Positions 44,193-53,600 of a stretch of DNA of 64,000 nt are shown here, one piece after another. A model generated the notes under the pieces. That model saw nothing but the letters and a program-made list of their open reading frames with translations. It did not search any database and was not told the origin of the DNA. Origin of the DNA: Pelagibacterium halotolerans B2 (GTDB taxonomy: Bacteria; Pseudomonadota; Alphaproteobacteria; Rhizobiales; Devosiaceae); the NCBI RefSeq assembly GCF_000230555.1, contig NC_016078.1, forward strand, positions 3,880,838 through 3,944,837. Reading direction: 5' to 3'. Position numbers and translations under genes: made by a program. Numbering within the stretch: position 1 is the stretch's first letter; each line of letters starts with the position of its first letter.

Positions 44193-44241
44193 TTGACACT
44201 TCCCAGCCGCTGGGAAATAAACATGACATTTTAAATCATGT
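44193..44241 (+). promoter_or_regulatory. Iron-box-controlled promoter (RirA type)
   Basis: -35 TTGACA at 44193-44198 and -10 AATAAA at 44216-44221 (17 nt spacing). ACATGA, 9 nt, TCATGT at 44221-44241 fits the TGA-N9-TCA iron-responsive box bound by RirA and overlaps the start point. A separate palindrome TTCCCAG CCG CTGGGAA (44200-44216) fills the spacer. Confidence 0.75.
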
Positions 44242-44290
44242 ATTTCCATCGGACCCGTTGCGGTCCGGCGGACAAAAGGAGATTGCGTCA

Positions 44291-45247
44291 ATGAAACGGT
44301 TTGCGATTGTCGTGGGGCTGCTCGCTCTTGTGTCCTCGGGCGCCCCCGCCCAGGACATGCGCAGCTTTACCGACGATATCGGCCGCGTGGTCGACATTCC
44401 GGCCGATCCCCAGCGCATCGTGTCTCTCCACGATCAGTCCATAACCATTCCGCTGCTCGAACTGGGCGTTGTCCCCGTCGGCAGCCACGGGCGCACCACC
44501 GAGGACGGCACGCCCTACATCCGTTCGGCGCGCATGTTGACCGGCGCCGATTTCGACAATTCCGATATCGCCTTCATGGGCAATTTCCCCGCCGATATCG
44601 AAGCGGTGGCGGCGGCAGAACCCGATCTCATCATCACTGTGGATGCCCAGAGCGAAATCCTCGACCAGCTTGAAACCATTGCGCCCACCATCGTGCTCGA
44701 CAATGCCGCCCGCGCCGAATACGGGCTCTATTCGACGCTCGCGGACCTCACCGGCACCCAGCGCCAGCTCGAAATGCTCGAAGCCCGCTACCGTCACCAG
44801 ATCGCCGAAATCACCGCATTGGTCGACACCGCCGATGTGACCGTCAACGTCATTCAGGGTTCGGGGGGCGAGCTGGCCGTCTGGCACTCCTATTTCAATC
44901 TCGGCCGCGTCCTGCGCGACGCGGGATTTGCGTTCCCCCGGATCGTCGATGCCATTCCCGAGGATGAAAGCGCCCGCTGGAGCGGCGAGGTTCTGCCTCA
45001 GCTCGATGCCGACTTCGTCTTCGTGACCTACCCGGCCGAAATCGGCTATACCCCGGCCGATGCCATCGCCCAGCTTGAAGACATCGTGCCCGGCTTTTGC
45101 GATTTCCTCCATGCCTGCCGCACCAACCAGATGGTTGTCATCCCGCGCGATCAGGCGTCGTCATGGTCCTATTATGCCCTCGGCCAGATGGCTTACGCCA
45201 TCATCAGCCAGATTTCCGGCCGTGATTTCGAGCCCATGGTGCCGTAG
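44291..45247 (+). CDS. Iron-siderophore periplasmic binding protein
   Basis: 318 residues, signal peptide cleaved after APA (residue about 20). Class III fold of siderophore/haem/B12 binding proteins: RSFTDDIGRVVDIPADPQRIVSLHDQSITIPLLELGV, then EAVAAAEPDLIITVDAQ, and the long-helix linker LEMLEARYRHQIAEITALV. Preceded by AAAGGAG at 9 nt and by an iron-box promoter. No permease or ATPase genes adjoin it, so it must use an importer encoded elsewhere. The siderophore type cannot be told from the sequence. Confidence 0.88.
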   Translation: MKRFAIVVGLLALVSSGAPAQDMRSFTDDIGRVVDIPADPQRIVSLHDQSITIPLLELGVVPVGSHGRTTEDGTPYIRSARMLTGADFDNSDIAFMGNFPADIEAVAAAEPDLIITVDAQSEILDQLETIAPTIVLDNAARAEYGLYSTLADLTGTQRQLEMLEARYRHQIAEITALVDTADVTVNVIQGSGGELAVWHSYFNLGRVLRDAGFAFPRIVDAIPEDESARWSGEVLPQLDADFVFVTYPAEIGYTPADAIAQLEDIVPGFCDFLHACRTNQMVVIPRDQASSWSYYALGQMAYAIISQISGRDFEPMVP

Positions 45248-45270
45248 CCGAAAGCGGGCAGGGGCCGGCC

Positions 45271-45645
45271 CTATCGGATCGGCCCCTTGAAGATGAAAAA
45301 CGCCCCGACCGCGATAAAGGCGAAGCCCAGCACGTGGTTGAGCGTGAATTTCTCGCCGAGATAGAAAATCGCAAACAGCGCGAACACCGAAAGCGAGATC
45401 ACTTCCTGGATCGTCTTGAGCTCCGCCGCGCTATAGGTGCCATACCCGATCCGGTTGGCCGGCACCGCCAGCCAGTATTCGAAAAACGCGATCCCCCAGC
45501 TCACCAGCACCACCACCCACAGCGCCGCCCCGGGAAATTTCAGGTGCCCATACCAGGCGAAGGTCATGAAGACGTTCGAGGCAATCAAAAGCAGGATCGG
45601 GGCGGCAAGGGAAAAAAGCGAAGGCGCTGCGGCAAGTGCGGTCAT
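45271..45645 (-). CDS. DUF486-family membrane protein
   Basis: 124 residues, four membrane helices. Family pattern: LLIASNVFMTFAWYGHLK, WGIAFFEYWLAVPANRIG, AELKTIQEVISLSVFALF and LGFAFIAVGAFFIFKG. Related to the drug/metabolite transporter superfamily (small EmrE-like), function unknown. A GTG at 45669 would add 8 residues; the ATG was preferred, but neither has a clear ribosome site. Confidence 0.85.
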   Translation of the reverse strand: MTALAAAPSLFSLAAPILLLIASNVFMTFAWYGHLKFPGAALWVVVLVSWGIAFFEYWLAVPANRIGYGTYSAAELKTIQEVISLSVFALFAIFYLGEKFTLNHVLGFAFIAVGAFFIFKGPIR

Positions 45646-45828
45646 GGCTGGGGTCTCGGGTGCCGCCACGATTGGCGGACCGAAATCGAAAGCGCGCTTG
45701 TCGCGCTAAAATCAAGTGCAATCTTTTTTGGCGCGGCGGCCACGACGTCCCGCTGCTCATGCCCGATGAGCTGGCGGCATTGCTGGAAACGGTCCGACCC
45801 TGGTGGCTCCGTGGGGCTGCTGGTTGCC

Positions 45829-46782
45829 TCAGAGCCGCATTCCACCCTGCCGGTCCAGCCAATCGAGAATGGCCCGGTTTGTTTCCTCAGGCTTTTCCTG
45901 CTGGATCCAGTGGCCGCAATCGAGTGTGACCACCTCCACATTGGGAACGAACGCGGCCAGGCTCTCGGACTTGGCGATCCCGTCCCGCTCGCCATAGATC
46001 ATCAGGGCAGGGTGCGCGATGACAGGGTTCACATCCGCCAGCAGGTGCCAGTTGCGGTCGAGGTTCCTGTACCAGTTTATGCTGGCCGTAAAGCCCGATG
46101 TCTCAAAAGAGGCGACGAAAACGGCCAGTTCGCCATCGCTCATCACGGGTTCACCCAGGGGCTCATCGGCTGTTGCAAGATTGATCATCATCATCCCCGG
46201 TTCGGGCGCCGCAAGAGGAACGTTTTTCCGATAGAGGTTGCGCAGGAACCGGACCGTATTTTCCTCCAATACAGCGTCCGCGACGCCCGGCTGCCGATTG
46301 AAGTGAACAAAATAGAAGTCGCCCCCGAGCATCTGTTCCATGACTTCGATCCAGGGCCGTTCTCCACGCTCCTGGTAGGGCAGGCTCAGATTGATCACAG
46401 TGTTGACCCGGCCCGGATGCAGCAGGGTCAGCCCCCAGACCACCATTGCACCCCAATCGTGACCGACAAAAATGGCATCGTCGTACCCGTAGTGATCCAG
46501 AAGCGCGACGAGATCGCCCGACAGATGTTCGATGTCATAGGCTGTGACCTCGGCCGGGCGGGATGAATTGCCATAGCCCCGCTGGTTGGGAACGATCACA
46601 TGGTAGCCCGCTGCCACAAGGGCGGGCACCTGATGGCGCCAGGAAAAGGCATGTTCGGGCCAGCCGTGACAGAGCACAATGGGGTTTCCCCTGTTCTCCC
46701 GTCCGGCCTCGAAGATTTCGAGGTTCACGCCATTGACCGGGACCAGCGTGGGTTTGGGAAAGTCGATTGTCTTGAGCATCAT
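45829..46782 (-). CDS. Epoxide-hydrolase-like alpha/beta hydrolase
   Basis: 317 residues from the ATG after AAGG at 6 nt. The oxyanion motif is HGWPEHAFSW, and the nucleophile elbow GHDWGAMV has aspartate as in epoxide hydrolases and haloalkane dehalogenases. Cap tyrosines are possible in INWYRNL, and the catalytic His in CGHWIQQEKPEE. The substrate would be a xenobiotic or fatty-acid epoxide; no pathway genes adjoin it. Transcribed divergently from a WYL regulator with an operator-like palindrome between them, which suggests inducible expression. Confidence 0.88.
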   Translation of the reverse strand: MMLKTIDFPKPTLVPVNGVNLEIFEAGRENRGNPIVLCHGWPEHAFSWRHQVPALVAAGYHVIVPNQRGYGNSSRPAEVTAYDIEHLSGDLVALLDHYGYDDAIFVGHDWGAMVVWGLTLLHPGRVNTVINLSLPYQERGERPWIEVMEQMLGGDFYFVHFNRQPGVADAVLEENTVRFLRNLYRKNVPLAAPEPGMMMINLATADEPLGEPVMSDGELAVFVASFETSGFTASINWYRNLDRNWHLLADVNPVIAHPALMIYGERDGIAKSESLAAFVPNVEVVTLDCGHWIQQEKPEETNRAILDWLDRQGGMRL

Positions 46783-46824
46783 TGTCCGCCTTGCTGATTT
46801 GCACGGCGGCTGTCTAGGGGCGAA

Positions 46825-46845
46825 TGGTGCCAGATTCTGACACCA
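46825..46845. promoter_or_regulatory. Operator-like palindrome between hydrolase and WYL regulator
   Basis: TGGTG C CAG ATT CTG A CACCA: a 21-bp palindrome with one mismatched pair. It lies 42 nt upstream of the hydrolase start and 20 nt upstream of the preferred regulator start. Confidence 0.6.
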
Positions 46846-46865
46846 TAAAATGGTCAACTCGCCTC

Positions 46866-47585
46866 ATGACAGCTCGCCTCCGACAAGACGCCATAGTGCG
46901 CAGTCTTCGCCGCAACGGGATTTCGACGGTCGCTGATCTGGCCGCCGAGGTCGGTGCCTCCAGGCGCACCGTGTTGCGTGACATCGGCGCGCTGCGCGAT
47001 GAGGGCTTTGTCATTCACTCCGAGCCCGGCCGCGGGGGCGGCCTGCAACTGGATCCGCAATCGGTTCAGGCCACGGCGCGGCTTTCGGTCCCCGAGGTCT
47101 TTGCGCTTCTCATCAGCGTTGTTTCGGTGCGTGCATCCGGAGGCCTGCCCTTTTCCGATCTTGCCGATGCGGCGCTCGCCAGGATCGAGCGCGCTTTGCC
47201 CGCCGACAAATTGCGCGATCTGCGCCGCCTCCTCGATTGCCTCTATGTCGGGCACCTTTCACCGCTGGTGAACATCTCGGATATGGGCACGATGGCCCCC
47301 GCGCTGCTGCCGGCATTCGAGACGGCATTTCTCCAGCGGCTCCGCCTGCGTTTCCGATACCGCGATTCAAAAGGGGCGGTAACCGACCGAAACGTCGAGC
47401 CGCAAGCCATGCTCATTCTGCCGCCGCTCTGGTATCTGGTGGCCTGGGATCCGGCGCGCGGAGCCTTCCGTCATTTCCGTATGGACCGGATCACCCGACC
47501 GGAAATCGAAGACGGCGCGGTTTTTCAGCGTCGCCATGTGCCATTCGAGGATCACGTCCGCCCGGTGCGCGACCTGTCACGCTGA
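46866..47585 (+). CDS. YafY-type HTH/WYL transcriptional regulator
   Basis: 239 residues if started at MTARLRQDAIVRSLRRNG, the family's usual N-terminus; an ATG at 46824 would add 14 residues but overlaps the palindrome. HTH_11 domain ISTVADLAAEVGASRRTVLRDIGALRDEG with wing HSEPGRGGGLQL. The WYL domain at about 150-220 includes LRLRFRYRDSKG, RNVEPQAMLILPPLWYLVAWD and FRHFRMDRIT, a ligand-binding Sm-like fold. Probably represses the divergent hydrolase gene and itself. Confidence 0.87.
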   Translation: MTARLRQDAIVRSLRRNGISTVADLAAEVGASRRTVLRDIGALRDEGFVIHSEPGRGGGLQLDPQSVQATARLSVPEVFALLISVVSVRASGGLPFSDLADAALARIERALPADKLRDLRRLLDCLYVGHLSPLVNISDMGTMAPALLPAFETAFLQRLRLRFRYRDSKGAVTDRNVEPQAMLILPPLWYLVAWDPARGAFRHFRMDRITRPEIEDGAVFQRRHVPFEDHVRPVRDLSR

Positions 47586-47604
47586 AGGCGCCCCCGCCCG
47601 GCGC

Positions 47605-48582
47605 CTATATCTCGCCCCTGATCGCCGGCCGCACCTTTTCGGCATAGAACGCCTTGAGCTTTTCATGCACCGATTGCGGCAGTTCGGGCAGATCGCCCGC
47701 CTCGGCATTCACCCCGATCTGGTCGGGCCGCGAGACCCCGGCAATGATGGTGGAAACCGCCTTGTGGTCCAAAATCCAGCGCAGCGCGAAAAGGCTCATC
47801 CGCTGGCCCTCGGGCACATAGCCGCGCAACTCGTCGGCCAGTTCCACTCCCGTTTCGAACGGAATGCCGCCAAATGTCTCGCCCACCGAGAACGCCTGCC
47901 CGTCCCGGTTGTAGCCGCGGTGGTCCGTGGGGGAAAACTCCGTCTCGCGCGTATATTTGCCCGACAGCAGCCCCGAAGCCAGCGGCAGGCGCACGATCAC
48001 CCCCACATCGCGTTCCATCGCCTTGTCCAGAAGGCTTTCGGCGGCGTCCTGGCGGAAGATGTTGAAGATGATCTGCAGCGTCGCCAGTCCCTCGTGCTCG
48101 AGGCAGATTTCAGCCTCGGCGATGGTTTCCACGCTCGCGCCCCAGTTCCTGATCAGCCCCTCGGCCTTGATCTCGTCCATCCAGCCAAAGACCTCGCCCG
48201 CCTCGAGCACCTCGCGCGGCACGCAATGGAGCTGCGCCAGGTCGATGCTCTCCACGCACAGCCGCCGCGCCGATTCTTCAAGGCTCTCGCGCACCCCGCC
48301 TTTTGTGTATTTGTCGGGATAGAGCGCCGCCGCCCGGCCCACCTTGGTGGCCACCACAAGCCCGTCGGGCTTGCCGTAAAACGTACCGATCCGGTGCTCG
48401 GACAGCCCGTTGCCATAAACGTCGGCGGTATCCCAGAAATTGACCCCGAGCCGCGCGGCGTTGGCGAGAATGGTCGAGGCGTCCATATCCTCGATGGGGC
48501 CGAAATCGCCGCCCAACTGCCATGTGCCCAATCCGATTTCGGAAACCAGAAAGTCGGTCTTGCCCAATCGCCGCGTTTTCAT
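47605..48582 (-). CDS. Aldo/keto reductase
   Basis: 325 residues, start ATG with AGGAGA just upstream. TIM-barrel AKR with catalytic Asp and Tyr in NFWDTADVYGNGLSE, Lys in VATKVGR, His in LAQLHCVP, and the C-terminal NADPH-binding segment IIAGVSRPDQIGVNAEA. Related to the IolS/YccK group of bacterial AKRs. Reduces an aldehyde or ketone with NADPH; substrate unknown. Single gene, convergent with the regulator at 46866. Confidence 0.92.
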   Translation of the reverse strand: MKTRRLGKTDFLVSEIGLGTWQLGGDFGPIEDMDASTILANAARLGVNFWDTADVYGNGLSEHRIGTFYGKPDGLVVATKVGRAAALYPDKYTKGGVRESLEESARRLCVESIDLAQLHCVPREVLEAGEVFGWMDEIKAEGLIRNWGASVETIAEAEICLEHEGLATLQIIFNIFRQDAAESLLDKAMERDVGVIVRLPLASGLLSGKYTRETEFSPTDHRGYNRDGQAFSVGETFGGIPFETGVELADELRGYVPEGQRMSLFALRWILDHKAVSTIIAGVSRPDQIGVNAEAGDLPELPQSVHEKLKAFYAEKVRPAIRGEI

Positions 48583-48648
48583 TGCTCTCCTGCCTCTTCC
48601 GATTGTCTGGTTCTCTCTGGTGATAAGCGAGCACGCCCTCCGATGCAA

Positions 48649-48680
48649 TTGACGCGGGGTCGTTGCGCGTGGCACATCTA
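48649..48680 (+). promoter_or_regulatory. Possible promoter of the riboswitch transcript
   Basis: TTGACG at 48649-48654 is the only good -35 upstream; the -10 (near GCACATCTA) is poor. Position immediately before the riboswitch is right. Confidence 0.35.
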
Positions 48681-48682
48681 GA

Positions 48683-48884
48683 ACCGTGTTGGTTCCCCTT
48701 TCGTTGCAAGAGTCGAAACGGGAAGCAAAAGGGAACACGGTGCGGACGACCCAAAAGGGGCCAATGCCGTGGCTGCCCCCGCAACTGTAAGTCGCGATGG
48801 ATTTCGGAATTATCCACTGGCCCAAGGGCCGGGAAGGCAACCGGAAACCGATAAAGTGACGAGCCAGGAGACCTGCCAGCACAC
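48683..48884 (+). ncRNA. Cobalamin (B12) riboswitch
   Basis: The conserved B12 box GAGCCAGGAGACCTGCC is at 48861-48877. The core elements upstream are GCCGTGGCTGCCCCCGCAACTGTAAG, split as GTGGCTGCCCCCGCAACTG around 48770-48790, and CCACTGGCCCAAGGGCCGGGAAGG around 48815-48840. The P1 strand ACCGTGTTGGTTCCCC begins it. The RNA binds adenosylcobalamin and lowers expression of the downstream cobalamin genes. A hairpin follows directly (48885-48909). Confidence 0.95.
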
Positions 48885-48916
48885 CCGACCGGCCCCATGA
48901 CGGGGTCGGCATTTTG
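48885..48916 (+). terminator. Hairpin downstream of the B12 riboswitch
   Basis: CCGA, 4-nt bulge, CCCC pair with GGGG, TCGG around loop ATGAC; then CATTTTG. Probably the expression platform (terminator). The T run is weak. Confidence 0.5.
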
Positions 48917-48940
48917 CGTTCGCACACGGAGGGTGTTGCT

Positions 48941-49009
48941 GTGACGACCAGAAGTTTTCCCGCGGCCGGCCCGCGTTCCGTCCTTTCCGGTCCGCCCCTT
49001 GCCCCTTAG
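48941..49009 (+). CDS. Candidate 22-residue ORF after the B12 riboswitch
   Basis: GTG start with a strong ribosome site GGAGGG at 7 nt, encoding a 22-residue Pro/Ser/Gly/Arg-rich peptide that ends in SGPPLAP and stops at TAG (49007-49009). It lies between the riboswitch hairpin and cobW, 127 nt before the cobW ATG. It is the first ribosome site on the transcript. Could be a leader peptide or a short metal-related protein; without conservation data it remains a candidate. Confidence 0.4.
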   Translation: MTTRSFPAAGPRSVLSGPPLAP

Positions 49010-49136
49010 GGCAGGCAGCGAGCCCGGCATAGGACATGTTAAGGCAACAGCCGCGCCGCGCCCATGGCGCCGCCGCCTGCCGTGCCGCAATCCCTTCCTG
49101 CTTTAGATTGTTTCCATCCATTTTCTGGAGGGTCCC

Positions 49137-50189
49137 ATGACCTCGAAAATCCCAACAACCGTCATCACGGGCTTCCTCGGCGCCGGCAAGACGACCCTGG
49201 TTCGCCATCTTCTCGCCCACGCCAAAGGCAAGCGCATCGCACTCATCATCAACGAGTTCGGCGATATCGGCGTCGATAAAGACGTCCTGGCCGGGTGCGG
49301 TGATGAAACCTGCCGCGAGGAAGACATGATCGAGCTTGCCAATGGCTGCATCTGCTGCACCGTGGCCGATGATTTCATCCCCACCATGAAGGCCATCCTC
49401 GCCCGCCCCGACCGCCCCGATCACATCGTCATTGAAACCTCCGGCCTGGCGCTCCCCCAGCCCCTGATCCGCGCCTTCAACTGGCCCGAGATCAAGGCCG
49501 AGGTCACCATCGATGGCGTGGTGACCGTCGCCGATGCCGCCGCCCTTTCAGAGGGCCGCTTTGCCGCCAATGAAGAAGCCGTCGACGCCCAGCGCCGGCT
49601 CGATGAAATGCTCGATCACGAAACCCCGCTGGGCGAGTTGTTCGAAGACCAGATGGTCGCCGCCGACATGATCGTTCTCAACAAGACCGACCTTGTCGAC
49701 CCCGCCGCCCTCGAAGCCGTCGAAACCGAGCTGAAAAAGCACATGCGCCCCGGCACCCGGATCGTTCGCGCCGCCAATGGCCACGTCGATACGCTCGCGC
49801 TCCTTGGCCTCGGCATGTCCACCGAGGACAATCTGGCAGGCCGCGAAAGCCATCACGAGCTCGAACACGATGGCGAGGGCCATGAGCACGACGATTTCGA
49901 TTCGTTCTCGCTCACCATCCCCTCCGGCCCCGGCCGCGACCAGCTTCTCGCCGCCATCGCCGATACCATCGCCGCCCATGACGTTTTGCGGCTCAAGGGC
50001 TTCGCCGCCATCCCCGGCGCCCGCGCCCGCCTCGCCATCCAGGCCGTCGGACCCCGCGTCAACGCCTATTTCGACAGGGACTGGGCCGAGGGCGAAACCC
50101 GTGAAACCCGGCTCGTCGTCATCGGCGAAAGCCCCCTGGCGCGCGAGACCATCGAGGCGAACCTCAAAAAGATCGCAGAGGCCGCGTGA
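49137..50189 (+). CDS. cobW: Cobalamin biosynthesis GTPase CobW
   Basis: 350 residues. G3E GTPase: Walker A GFLGAGKTTLV (about 12-22), the metal-binding CxCC motif in NGCICCTV, Walker B region IVIETSGLALP and guanine motif NKTD. A His/Asp/Glu loop (GHEHDDFDS and neighbours) is near residue 245, and the CobW C-terminal domain follows. CobW is thought to supply Co2+ to the CobNST chelatase. It is the first large gene behind the riboswitch, and its stop overlaps the next gene as GTGA. Confidence 0.95.
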   Translation: MTSKIPTTVITGFLGAGKTTLVRHLLAHAKGKRIALIINEFGDIGVDKDVLAGCGDETCREEDMIELANGCICCTVADDFIPTMKAILARPDRPDHIVIETSGLALPQPLIRAFNWPEIKAEVTIDGVVTVADAAALSEGRFAANEEAVDAQRRLDEMLDHETPLGELFEDQMVAADMIVLNKTDLVDPAALEAVETELKKHMRPGTRIVRAANGHVDTLALLGLGMSTEDNLAGRESHHELEHDGEGHEHDDFDSFSLTIPSGPGRDQLLAAIADTIAAHDVLRLKGFAAIPGARARLAIQAVGPRVNAYFDRDWAEGETRETRLVVIGESPLARETIEANLKKIAEAA

Positions 50190-50632
50190 GCCGTCCCGAT
50201 ACATCACAGCCGCAACCCGTGCGCCCGGCTTCGGTTTCCGGCGCGCGGTTCGCTGCCATCGTTTTGCTCGGCCCCATCGTCGGCACGCTTGTCGTTATTG
50301 CCGCTGTCCTTGTCACCGATCCGCCTTTCGCCGCCTTCGATGACGAGGCCCTCGTCCTGCCCCTTGCGCTGGGGATGGGCTGGGCGCTTGGCCTGCTGCC
50401 CGCCATCCTCGCCGCCATCGGCTGGAGGCTGGCCCTCCGCCACGCCCGGATCGGCCAGCATCGCCTCCTCGCCAGCCTTGCCATCGGCGGAGCAACCGGG
50501 CTCATCGGCGGCGTTCCGGGCGCCATCGCCATTTTCGGCACTGCGGGCATTTTCCCTGCCGGCCTCCTTCTCATGGCTCTTGCGGGCGCTTTCGCCCTCG
50601 CCGCCACCGCGCTGCCCTGGAGCAAAACCTGA
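50186..50632 (+). CDS. Membrane protein of unknown function between cobW and cobN
   Basis: 148 residues from a GTG overlapping the cobW stop. Four hydrophobic segments at about 20-44 (FAAIVLLGPIVGTLVVIAAVL), 55-80, 92-115 and 120-140. Residues 1-18 are polar and Pro/Ser rich. The stop overlaps the cobN ATG (TGATG), so it is coupled on both sides inside a cobalamin operon. No family recognised; a cobalt transport or membrane-anchoring role for chelatase would be speculation. Confidence 0.8.
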   Translation: MSRPDTSQPQPVRPASVSGARFAAIVLLGPIVGTLVVIAAVLVTDPPFAAFDDEALVLPLALGMGWALGLLPAILAAIGWRLALRHARIGQHRLLASLAIGGATGLIGGVPGAIAIFGTAGIFPAGLLLMALAGAFALAATALPWSKT

Positions 50633-53600
50633 TGCACCTTCTCGCCGCCCAGGCCGGTGCGCTCCAGCAGGAGGGCGAGGCCATCGATCTTGCCCAGACC
50701 CCGGGCGATTTCGCCTTTGCCTCCTCGGCCGATAGCGAACTGTCCATGCTCGCCGCCGCCGCCGATAGGGTCGGTGAGGACGGGTTGCGGCTGGCCAATC
50801 TCATGCGGCTGAGCCACAATTTCTCGGTCGACCTCTGGTGCGAGGATACGCTCGCCCATGCCCGCCTCATCGTCATTCGCCTGATCGGCGGTTCGGCCTA
50901 TTGGCCCTATGGCTGCGATGAAATCGAAATGCTGGCCCGGCAAAATTCCATTCCCCTCGCTTTCCTGCCCGGCGACGCCACCCCCGATCCCGTGCTGTTG
51001 GCCCGCTCGACCATCGCCGAACACGATTGGCACACCCTGCACAAGCTGTTCCTGACCGGCGGCCCCGACAACGCCGACGCCATCCTTTCCGCCTTCCGCG
51101 CCCTCGCGGCAGGCAACCCAATCGCCCGCGCCCCCAACCCCTTCCCCGCCTTCGGCTTCTGGGACCGGGAACGGGGCATCGTTCAAACGTTCGGTCCCGT
51201 GGCGCCCATCCCCTCGCATGCCGAGAGTGTGCTGGATTTCGGAGCGCCCGCCACCCCAGTTACTCCCTCTCCCCTCGGGGGAGAGGGTCGGGGTGAGGGG
51301 GGCGCCACAAGCACGGCGCCGGCCGCACCTCTCCCTTCGGGGGAGAGAGCCTGCCCCCGACCTGATCGGGGGTCGACCATTGCGCAGCAAGGGGCGGGTG
51401 AGCGGGGCTTCGCGCCAAGCGCCACTGTCCCCATCCTCTTTTACCGCGCCGTCCTCGAAGGCGCTGGCACCGCCACGCTGGAGGCTCTCATCGATGGACT
51501 GAAATCGCGTGGTCTTGCCCCGGTGCCCATCGTCATCTCCTCGCTGAAATCGCCCGATTGCGCCGGGTTCGTCCGCCAGACGCTCGGTGACATCCAACCC
51601 GCCGCCATCTTCAATCTCACGGGCTTCGCTCTTGGCATCAACGATCTGGCCTCCGATAAAAACCCCTTCGCCTTCACCGACGCGCCGGTCATCCAGCTCG
51701 TCCAGGGCTCGCGTCCGCCCGTCATGTGGGAGGCCGATCCGCGTGGTTTGACGTCCAAGGACCTCGCCATGCAGGTGGTCCTGCCTGAAATCGATGGCCG
51801 CGTCGGCGCGCTGATCGTCGGCCACAAGGCCGAAGCGGTCTGGCACGAGCGCACCCAATGCCTGCTCACCGCCTTTACCCCCGAACCCGATGGCATCGCC
51901 CGCGCCGTGGCCCTCGCCCAGAACTACGCCCGCCTGCGCGCCAAATCCCCCGCCCAGCGCAAGATCGCCCTCGTCCTCGCCAACTATCCCCTAAAGGATG
52001 GCCGCCTCGCCAACGGCGTCGGCTATGACGCCCCCCAATCGAGCGTCGAGATCCTGCAGGTGCTTTCAGAGGCGGGCTACGACATCGGATCAAGCAATCC
52101 AGCACCAGAGCATGCCGCCGACCCCTCACCCCAGCCCTCTCCCCCCGCCGGGGAGAGGGAGGCCCAAGTCGCGCGCCCCGAGCCGCACCTTCCTTCTCCC
52201 CTCGAGAGGGGAGAAGGTGGCCCGGAGGGTCGGATGAGGGGTGGTCAGCGTCTGCCCTCCTCCCCAACCCTCTCCTCCGGCACCGCCCTCATCGAGCACC
52301 TGCAAACCGGCCCCACCAACGCCCGCCCCCAGCACGGCACCTCGGACGCCATCCTGCCGGTTCAAACCTACAAAAGCTGGCTCGAAACCCTCCACCCCTG
52401 CATCCGCGAGGATGTCCCCGCCCGCTGGGGCGCACCGGAAGCCGATCCCTTCGTGCGCGGCGACGCCTTTCATCTGCCGATAAAAATCTTCGGCAACATC
52501 GCCATCCTGCTCCAGCCCGCCCGCGCCTACGATGTGGCCGAGGAATTGAGCTTTCACGACCCCAATCTCGTGCCGCCCCACGCCTATATCGCTTCCTATC
52601 TCTGGCTGAAAAACACCTTCGGCATCGACGCGCTGATCCACAATGGCAAGCATGGCAATCTCGAATGGCTGCCCGGCAAGGCCAATGCCCTCGATTCAGA
52701 ATCCTACCCCTCGGTCCTTTGGGGCCAGCTCCCCCATTTCTATCCCTTCATCGTCAACGATCCGGGCGAGGGCACCCAGGCCAAGCGCCGCACCGGCGCC
52801 ACCATCATCGACCATCTGGTCCCCCCTTTGACCCGCGCCGAAACCTATGGGCCCCTAAAAGACCTCGAAGCCCTGCTCGATGAATATTACGCGGCGCTGG
52901 GCATGGACCAGCGGCGGCTCGAAAGCCTCAAACGCAAAATCCTCGATTTCACCCGCGACGCCCGCCTCGATCTCGATCTGCGCCTGCCCGCCGACGAAAC
53001 CGAAGCCCTCAACCAGATCGACAATTTCCTGTGTGAACTCAAGGAAGCCCAGATCCGCGACGGCCTGCACATCTTCGGCCAATCGCCAAAAGGCAATTTC
53101 GAGCGCGATCTCCTCGTCGCCTTCGCCCGCGTCCCGCGCGGTGAAGGGCAGGGGGGCGATGCCTCGCTGATCCGCGCCCTGGCCGACGATCTCAAACTCG
53201 GCATCGATCCCCTCGCCCTCGATCTTGCCGCCCCCTGGACCGGACCAAAGCCCCAGGCTCTTATGGATCAAGGCATGTGGCGCTCCAACGGCGACACCAT
53301 CGAACGCCTCGAAGCCCTCGCCGCCGATCTCGTCACCGGCAGAGCCCCCGATCCGGCTTGGATTTCGACCATCGCCGTCCTCGACACCATCCAAACCACC
53401 ATCCGCCCGCGCCTTGCCGCCTCAGGCCCCAACGAGATCAGATCCCTCCTCGATGGCCTCGCGGGAAAGTTCGTCGCCCCCGGCCCCTCGGGCGCCCCCA
53501 CCCGCGGCCGCATCGATACGCTCCCCACCGGCCGCAATTTCTATTCGGTCGATAACCGCGCCATCCCCACACAGACCGCATGGGCGCTCGGCCAGAAAGC

